Below, in pieces: positions 8,301-11,096 of a DNA stretch of 11,096 nt. The DNA is taken from assembly GCF_039537665.1 (NCBI RefSeq), contig NZ_BAABAY010000009.1, positions 1 to 11,096 of the forward strand. Reading direction: 5' to 3'. Below the pieces are notes generated by a model that saw nothing but the letters and a program-made list of their open reading frames with translations, was not told the DNA's origin and did not search any database. The translations under genes and the position numbers were made by a program. The DNA comes from Gaetbulibacter_A aestuarii. GTDB lineage: Bacteria > Bacteroidota > Bacteroidia > Flavobacteriales > Flavobacteriaceae. Within the stretch, counting starts at the first letter, position 1, and the number at the start of each line of letters is the position of its first letter.

Positions 8301-11096
8301 CAGTGAAAACGCTACCTTTACGGGATTAATTCCAGGTGCTACTTATACGTTCATTGTTTATGCAGAAAACACCCAATGTTATTATTACCAACCGGCAGAT
8401 GTACCAATCCCTACGAATTCAACATTAAATATTTCAAATCAGGTGGCTTCAAATATTACATGTAAAGGAAGTGCTGACGGAACAGTAAGTTTTGATGTTG
8501 GTAGTAGTTATGGTTCATCTGTAAATGTAACGTACACTATCTATAATGCCGAGTCAGTAACAACCACAGGAATATCCGGTACAGGCACTATTTCGTCAGG
8601 TGGAAACCTGTCAGTTAGTAACCTGGGGCCATTGGATTTCGGAAGATATTTTATTCTGGTAGAAGAGGACTCAGGGCCCAATACCGGATGCAGTGTGGCT
8701 TCATCAACCTTTAATATTACAGAATCTGCGATCGAATTAAATATTTCGGCTACTGTAGAAAAGAATGCCAATTGTAATCCGAATTCCGGGGTAATTTTTG
8801 CTCAAGGTGAAAATGGAACCCCGCCATATATGTATCAGGTTACTACTTCGGCGACATCTCCTTCTATTTCCGATCCGGCATGGACAAGTTCAAATACCTT
8901 TAGCCTTGATGCCAATAATTATTATGTTCATGTTAAAGATGCCTTTAATTGTATAAAAACTACATCAGTAATTAACTTACCATTAGATCCGGAGCCGGTT
9001 ATTTCGGCTACTCTTGTTAATCAATGCGTAGCTGACGAGGGACAATTTGAAATTTCGGTAGACTTGATTTCAGCTGGAATACCTCCTTATGTTTACAGTA
9101 TTGATGGAGGAGCTTTTCAAACGAGATCAGCCCCATTTATAATTTCAAACTTAGCCTCAGGAAATCATTCAGTTGAAGTTAGGGATGCCAATGGTTGCGG
9201 TAATGTTGTAAATGTTTCAATAATTCCACCATTATTTATGACACCAAGCATAAATATTCAGCCAAGTTGTTCTGATAATGATGGTGAAATAACCGTCGAT
9301 GGGTATGGTGGAACGGGTAATTATGCTTTCAGTATTAGTCCGAATCCAGGATCGATAAGCTTATCGGGGAATGTCTTCTCGGGCGTGCCTTCAGGAACTT
9401 ATACCATAACAATTACAGATACAACAACGTCTTGTACCTCGAACGCTGTTATAACTTTAAATCAGGCTACTCCGGTTACCTTTACAACAACACCTTCTGA
9501 TGTGAGCTGTTTTGGAGGAAGTGATGGTTCAATAACAGTAAATCTGCCAGCAAGTAACGATGATCCTATATATACCTATAGTTTGGATGGTGGTTTAACG
9601 ACACAAACTTCAAATGTATTTACAGGATTATCGGCAGGAACTTATAATGTTACGGTTACTTCGGGTAAAAATTGTTCATTAACCCAATCGGAAATTGTAG
9701 GGGAACCGAATAATATATCAGTTTCGGCTCCAATTGTCACATCATATGCGTGTACGCCAAATACCAATGCATCAAACTATGCTAGTATTACGGTATCAGG
9801 TGTTACTGGTGGCTCAGGAAATTATACTAAATACGAGTTTATAAAGGATGGAACGATAGTTCAATCCGGTAATAATAATACATATACGGAATCAGATTAT
9901 TCAGGAGGAAATTATACCATAAACGTTTACGATGACTACGGTTGTTTAGGTTCAGCAACAGCTACAATTCAACCATTTATAAGACTGGATTCTTTAGATA
10001 TTTCAATAGATAATGCGATTACCTGTTCAAATGATGAAGATATATCCGTAATAGTAAATAGTACAGTAGGAACACCTTCTAATTTAGAATATACTTTAGA
10101 AGACGCCGCTTCGGTCATACCTTCGGTTACCAATACTACAGGCGTTTTTACAGGACTTCCCGTTGGAAATTATATAATTACGGTTGTAAATCTCGACACA
10201 GGTTGTAGTTTACAAACAACCCATTATGTTAGTGATCCGAATACTTTTGATCTTTCTGTTGATGCTGTTGTAGATGTTACTTGCTTTAGTGACGCTGATG
10301 GTAGTGTAAATGTTACTTTGATAGATCGAAGTCCTCAGCCAACAGATGATTCAGGCCCTTTTGACTATATTGTAAACGATAGTTCTGGAAATCTTATAAC
10401 ATCCGGAACATCTGCAAATGCTGGTCCTATTACTATTTCAGGATTAGCATCAGGAACATATACTATAAGTGCAACGTTAACGAATACTCCGTTTTGTAAT
10501 GTTAGTAAAAACTTTACGATTTCTGCACCTATCGCTCCTTTAAGTATTTCAGAAACGCACTCGGATATAACCTGTATTAATGGATATAATGATGGAACGA
10601 TATCAGCTTCTGCTTCTGGTGGGTGGTCTAGTAGTTATGAATATCAATTAGAATTGACTAATGGAACCGTTATCGCTTCCTATAGTTCAAATTATTATTT
10701 CGAAAGCCTTTCTGCTGGGGATTATATTGTAAGTGCCAGAGATACAAAAGGTTGTGTGGCCACTGTTGCCATTACTTTGTCAATCCCTCCACCAATCACA
10801 GCAACGGTAACGGCCAATACAACGATTTTAGCGTGTTTTGGAGATACAGATGCTGTAATCACGATAAGTGGTGTAAGCGGCGGTCAGGGAAGTAATTATA
10901 GTTATATATTACACCAAACGGCTCCAACGGTTAGCAGTTCAGGACCACAGGCGTCTCCGGTATTTAGCGGATTAGGCGCAGGAACGTACAGTGTTGAGGT
11001 GATCGATGGTTATAACTGTTCGTATAATTCACCGGATATTATTATAACCCAACCAACACAGATCCAGGCCGATCTGGTAAAATCCAGTACGCCAAC
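2287..11096 (+). CDS. Giant SprB-like T9SS-secreted adhesin (3'-truncated, at least 2936 residues)
   Basis: A single uninterrupted frame runs from ATG 2287 past the window end (8810 bases, no stop). The start is supported by a signal peptide immediately after it; the leader is A-rich with no clear Shine-Dalgarno sequence, as is common in this phylum. Domain order by residue: signal peptide 1-27, conserved N-terminal module about 28-390, DUF11 about 391-537, Ig/PKD-like domain about 561-627, cysteine-rich linker 628-744, then SprB-like repeats from 745 to the end, interrupted by a jelly-roll-like domain at 1221-1420. I count 23 complete repeats and the start of a 24th. The protein is rich in Thr, Ser, Asn, Asp and Gly and poor in Lys and Arg, as is usual for extracellular adhesins. 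By family knowledge it should be exported by the T9SS and displayed on the surface, possibly as a gliding adhesin; that role is inferred. The expected type B sorting domain lies beyond the window. No frameshift was seen. It resembles SprB in architecture, but I do not claim orthology. Confidence 0.92.
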   Translation, partial: MHKTTFTNLLKLSLLFIILMQSVIAYAQLPVPFTPRLSGGSIKVKGDIVLIGNNIITAKDLPLPYNGTAINNNQEGAYVNVASGGDASIFSSSSADLEINNSCKKILYAGLYWASVYPLEVATNKSVQFEGTPRLEDWNQIKFKLPTGGFIDLVADNNPDPAGEEDDIIFDGYKYYGPDVTDSFKDSPIICYKNVTNLLQGLADADGIYTVANQRATRGYRRGGCSAGWTLVVIYESPLLPSKFISLFDGYAGVQNTTQLDIPVSGFQTLPAPLPVNANIGVAALEGDYGITGDSYQFKANSSASYTVLSDAINQANNFFNSTITRNGSHITNRNPASLNTLGLDVNDVKIPNPNNIVLPNDETAGDLKLTTSGDGYGVYLTSFSVEIIEPDIKLTKIVEDASGNDISNQYVNLGDELNYVIGFQNVGNDDAKNLLIRDVLPINVEFNYPDDIALLPAGVSVQSYDPLTRELIFQVDDSVVEQNDPVSEIRFKVNVVRSCSLLSDACSNTISNQAYVSYNGTINSEYSITDDPSFSSNTGCLLTPAATNFLADLDCTFEEDVVLCGASVTLTAGNGYDSYSWSTDPSGSPVVGTDQSLTVTQTGTYYVHNTAVAPCQSIDQTFNVITYGANVTNPLIPFADQVVICPNDGKQLPNFYLCGLNDTRFIQTGINDTTSIIWERLDETSCSAVPNQNCANESDTCTWNEVQTGPDYVIDTKGQYRITLNYSGGCFNQFYFNVYSNLLEPTATAKDIICTTPGEITVNNVPTGYEYSLDGTNYQSSNVFSITTPGIYTASVRQVGVSPNPCIFTVPDIQVRSRNFTVSNIITQPYCNGDLGSIYLAANDASPQYYFSISKGGTIVNSVGPITDNHYNFYNLSSGIYTFTVSTEDGCSYSEDIEIINPPVLTATAALTKPLTCSDGEITVYPEGGTPPFFYFVNSTTEFQTEAVIPVTSSGVYNITVVDSNNCSADTSISVDATLPPEYSISQTDILCASEPNSGSISFNVQNAHGNTLTFSIDNGTTFSANPVFSNLTAGTYQTVVQYNFDGTACLSTVEDIIITEPARALTASGGVYELAGCGPSGEGKLRITNPQGGTPPYEYSFDNQSTWTTSNEAYVPPGTYTLYVRDANGCIYPMSDIVLDQEPPTPSISISDPDFNCDGTAQSTVTVINEGGSLYTYNYLLDGVPNTNTADPKTFLNVPQGSHTITVEYTLQDVPTYSNLLIEDFGSGAPTTTSGIASAYCFNDQRVDSPYPCGSRLLKDNQYSVASFFWRPDDPDAQNTGAWYHFKDHTTNGADPDGRYLIVNIGSAAGPYGILYSKPINDVIPFQDIKVQLYLANMLTSHTNKTPPDFLIQLVDPSDNVIAEKFTGKIDNNEKWNLNELTLNPGNNTDLTFVIRSGSILYNGNDAGIDDIRVFQLPVTCTTSVDFPFIVDSGKAFTAGITNTSDVTCSGAEDGTITIAAQNFDPAKGFQYSIDNGTTWNTQMTSPHTITGLGSGNYSISVRYEDAPDTCSFNFNSVISEPALLSVSATGGPVTCLNGATIQASASGGTQAFSFELLDTNLNLIFNFPGNGILTNISEGDYIIRVTDANGCTATTNLSLTPSTPLTATIDTNSDFCYDASNGSTLIVNASGGQAPYEYSNNGGAFGSSNTFSNLAPGTYDIVVRDAYGCTYNVPTQTIKDQLIVSVNITKGLDCSATPEATISGTISGGTAPFSYQVSYNGAGYGSSTSFSGNTFSYSTSANGDYEFLITDAAGCTTESSVQTLNPISLPEITSVVQTQFISCHGDSGAAIQVNINNSVGTPTYQINVYNLTTSTDYGSQTSGLPAGDYQITLTDSNACTDTANITITEPDPIILNFHVDPIQCTGGGISLGRIYVDAVSGGTPNYTYHVTGVNGYNNQITNQTGNTQVFDVVNYGYYQIIITDANGCSVMEQNVLVASPPDSLDILVDTVADCTNGGTALVSIGSSLSGDGPFHFAIYDGSGNMTYAAPTTAPWQDEDSAGSENATFTGLIPGATYTFIVYAENTQCYYYQPADVPIPTNSTLNISNQVASNITCKGSADGTVSFDVGSSYGSSVNVTYTIYNAESVTTTGISGTGTISSGGNLSVSNLGPLDFGRYFILVEEDSGPNTGCSVASSTFNITESAIELNISATVEKNANCNPNSGVIFAQGENGTPPYMYQVTTSATSPSISDPAWTSSNTFSLDANNYYVHVKDAFNCIKTTSVINLPLDPEPVISATLVNQCVADEGQFEISVDLISAGIPPYVYSIDGGAFQTRSAPFIISNLASGNHSVEVRDANGCGNVVNVSIIPPLFMTPSINIQPSCSDNDGEITVDGYGGTGNYAFSISPNPGSISLSGNVFSGVPSGTYTITITDTTTSCTSNAVITLNQATPVTFTTTPSDVSCFGGSDGSITVNLPASNDDPIYTYSLDGGLTTQTSNVFTGLSAGTYNVTVTSGKNCSLTQSEIVGEPNNISVSAPIVTSYACTPNTNASNYASITVSGVTGGSGNYTKYEFIKDGTIVQSGNNNTYTESDYSGGNYTINVYDDYGCLGSATATIQPFIRLDSLDISIDNAITCSNDEDISVIVNSTVGTPSNLEYTLEDAASVIPSVTNTTGVFTGLPVGNYIITVVNLDTGCSLQTTHYVSDPNTFDLSVDAVVDVTCFSDADGSVNVTLIDRSPQPTDDSGPFDYIVNDSSGNLITSGTSANAGPITISGLASGTYTISATLTNTPFCNVSKNFTISAPIAPLSISETHSDITCINGYNDGTISASASGGWSSSYEYQLELTNGTVIASYSSNYYFESLSAGDYIVSARDTKGCVATVAITLSIPPPITATVTANTTILACFGDTDAVITISGVSGGQGSNYSYILHQTAPTVSSSGPQASPVFSGLGAGTYSVEVIDGYNCSYNSPDIIITQPTQIQADLVKSSTP
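2371..3456 (+). other. Conserved N-terminal module of the giant adhesin
   Basis: Residues about 29-390 form a non-repetitive region preceding the DUF11 domain. Visible landmarks are a VNVASGGDAS stretch, CKKILYAGLYWASVYP (an A-x-LYW motif that I recall from the N-termini of other large DUF11-containing bacterial surface proteins), a CYKNVTNLLQGLADADGIYTV segment, and RRGGCSAGWTLVVIYESPLLPSKFISLFDGYAGV. The alternating hydrophobic pattern suggests beta-sheet structure. No catalytic motif was recognised. Its function is unknown; it could be the distal tip of the adhesin because it is exported furthest from the C-terminal anchor. Confidence 0.6.
3457..3897 (+). other. DUF11 (conserved repeat) domain
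   Basis: Residues about 391-537 begin PDIKLTKIVED, continue with a GDELNYVIGFQNVGNDDAKNLLIRDVLP stretch and end with NQAYVSYNG. The pattern of GD-x-xxY-xIxxxNxGxxxAxNxxxxDxLP is the hallmark of DUF11, an Ig-like beta-sandwich found in bacterial and archaeal surface proteins. It probably acts as a structural stalk domain. One copy is seen. Confidence 0.85.
3967..4167 (+). other. Ig/PKD-like domain
   Basis: Residues about 561-627 read as a short beta-sandwich: LCGASVTLTAGNGYDSYSWS, then a GTDQSLTVTQTGTYYV strand pair. The C-G-x-x-V-T-L-T-A, YxWS and TGTYYV motifs are typical of the PKD/Ig-like domains common in Bacteroidota secreted proteins. A structural or ligand-binding role is likely. Confidence 0.7.
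4168..4518 (+). other. Cysteine-rich linker domain before the repeat array
   Basis: Residues about 628-744 do not fit the repeat pattern. The segment contains six cysteines (in VVICPN, FYLCGL, TSCSAV, QNCANE, DTCTWN and GGCFNQ), an IIWERLDE stretch, and ends in a beta-rich YRITLNYSGGCFNQFYFNVY. An even number of cysteines in an exported protein suggests disulfides. I do not recognise a named family. Confidence 0.5.
4519..5946 (+). repeat. SprB-like protein repeats 1-6 (first block, repeat 6 interrupted)
   Basis: Five complete repeats and the first part of a sixth: 4519-4746, 4747-4998, 4999-5232, 5233-5478, 5479-5724 and 5725-5946. Units are 76-84 residues. Each starts with a short strand leading to a cysteine followed by a G/D-rich turn and an I-x-V strand, then often GGTPPYEYSFDN, then an S/F-N-L-x-x-GTY-x-V-x-V strand, and closes with a D-x-N-G-C type motif. 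Repeats 1 and 2 are the most divergent. These are protein repeats: the DNA is well diverged between units, so this is an old array and not a recent tandem expansion. Such repeats form rod-like stalks in SprB-type adhesins. Confidence 0.85.
5947..6546 (+). other. Jelly-roll-like (MAM/carbohydrate-binding-like) domain inserted in repeat 6
   Basis: Residues about 1221-1420 break the repeat pattern. The segment opens NLLIEDFGSG, contains YPCGSRLL, a long GAWYHFKDHTTNGADPDGRYLIVN motif, a beta-rich KVQLYLANML stretch and closes with GIDDIRVFQLP. The E-x-FGxG opening, DHT...DG-x-x-L-x-VN core and DDI closing are, from my recollection, typical of jelly-roll domains found in flavobacterial surface proteins that resemble MAM or carbohydrate-binding modules. 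It has two cysteines of its own (AYCFN and YPCGS). A role in binding a polysaccharide or surface ligand is plausible but inferred. Confidence 0.65.
6547..11096 (+). repeat. SprB-like protein repeats 6 (end) to 24 (second block, cut by window end)
   Basis: After the inserted domain, 6547-6600 completes repeat 6. Repeats then start at 6601, 6862, 7105, 7339, 7597, 7849, 8119, 8419, 8731, 8992, 9235, 9472, 9712, 9982, 10243, 10540 and 10795, with a 24th beginning at 11059. Unit length varies from 78 to 104 residues, the extra length falling in the middle loops (for example the units at 8119, 8419 and 10243). Recurrent motifs are C-x-G-x-x-DG-x-I-x-V near the start, GGTPPY-x-Y in the middle, GLxxGTYxxxVxDxxGC near the end, and a unit-closing ITEP-like stretch. 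Every complete unit has exactly two cysteines at these conserved places. Confidence 0.88.

Noticed and set aside
2738..8771. Several 60-96 residue frames on both strands within the giant gene
   Set aside because: All overlap the continuous adhesin frame, have no recognisable motifs and are what AT-rich repetitive coding DNA yields by chance.
4519..11096. Possible recent tandem DNA duplication or CRISPR-like periodicity
   Set aside because: The periodicity of about 76-104 residues is in the protein; the DNA of neighbouring units is strongly diverged and there are no identical regularly spaced short repeats.

Overview
The window looks like the chromosome of a gliding or adhesive member of the Bacteroidota, most likely a flavobacterium. 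The evidence is AT-rich DNA, start sites without a clear Shine-Dalgarno sequence, a type IX secretion system (T9SS) type B C-terminal sorting domain, a PorP/SprF-family outer-membrane protein, and a very long secreted protein built from SprB-like repeats. I cannot name the genus. All real genes read on the + strand. I see no tRNA, rRNA, CRISPR array, insertion sequence or phage gene.

Layout: (1) Positions 2-859 are the C-terminal 285 residues of a large SprB-like surface adhesin that starts before the window. They hold the end of one repeat, two more repeats and a type B sorting domain. (2) After 84 bases with no terminator comes a PorP/SprF-family gene (944-1936), probably co-transcribed with the adhesin. 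(3) A strong intrinsic terminator (about 1970-2002) closes that unit. A 350-base intergenic region then carries a candidate flavobacterial promoter and an AT-rich hairpin. (4) A single reading frame opens at ATG 2287 and stays open for 8810 bases to the end of the window, giving at least 2936 residues. It encodes a second giant adhesin: signal peptide, a conserved N-terminal module, a DUF11 domain, an Ig/PKD-like domain, a cysteine-rich linker, then at least 23 SprB-like repeats (a 24th is cut by the window end). One of these repeats is interrupted by a 200-residue jelly-roll-like domain.

How the genes work together (partly inference): in Flavobacterium johnsoniae the adhesin SprB is exported by the T9SS, needs SprF for proper secretion, and is moved along the cell surface by the gliding motor. 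The adhesin-then-SprF order at 2-1936 matches that pairing. The giant gene starting at 2287 looks like the first half of a second such module. It should end beyond the window in a type B sorting domain, probably followed by another PorP/SprF gene.

The most notable observations are the near-invariant pair of cysteines in every repeat of the giant protein, and the domain nested inside repeat 6, where the second cysteine of the interrupted repeat reappears only after the insertion. The system type (SprB-like adhesin plus SprF) is known; I do not see evidence for a wholly new system.
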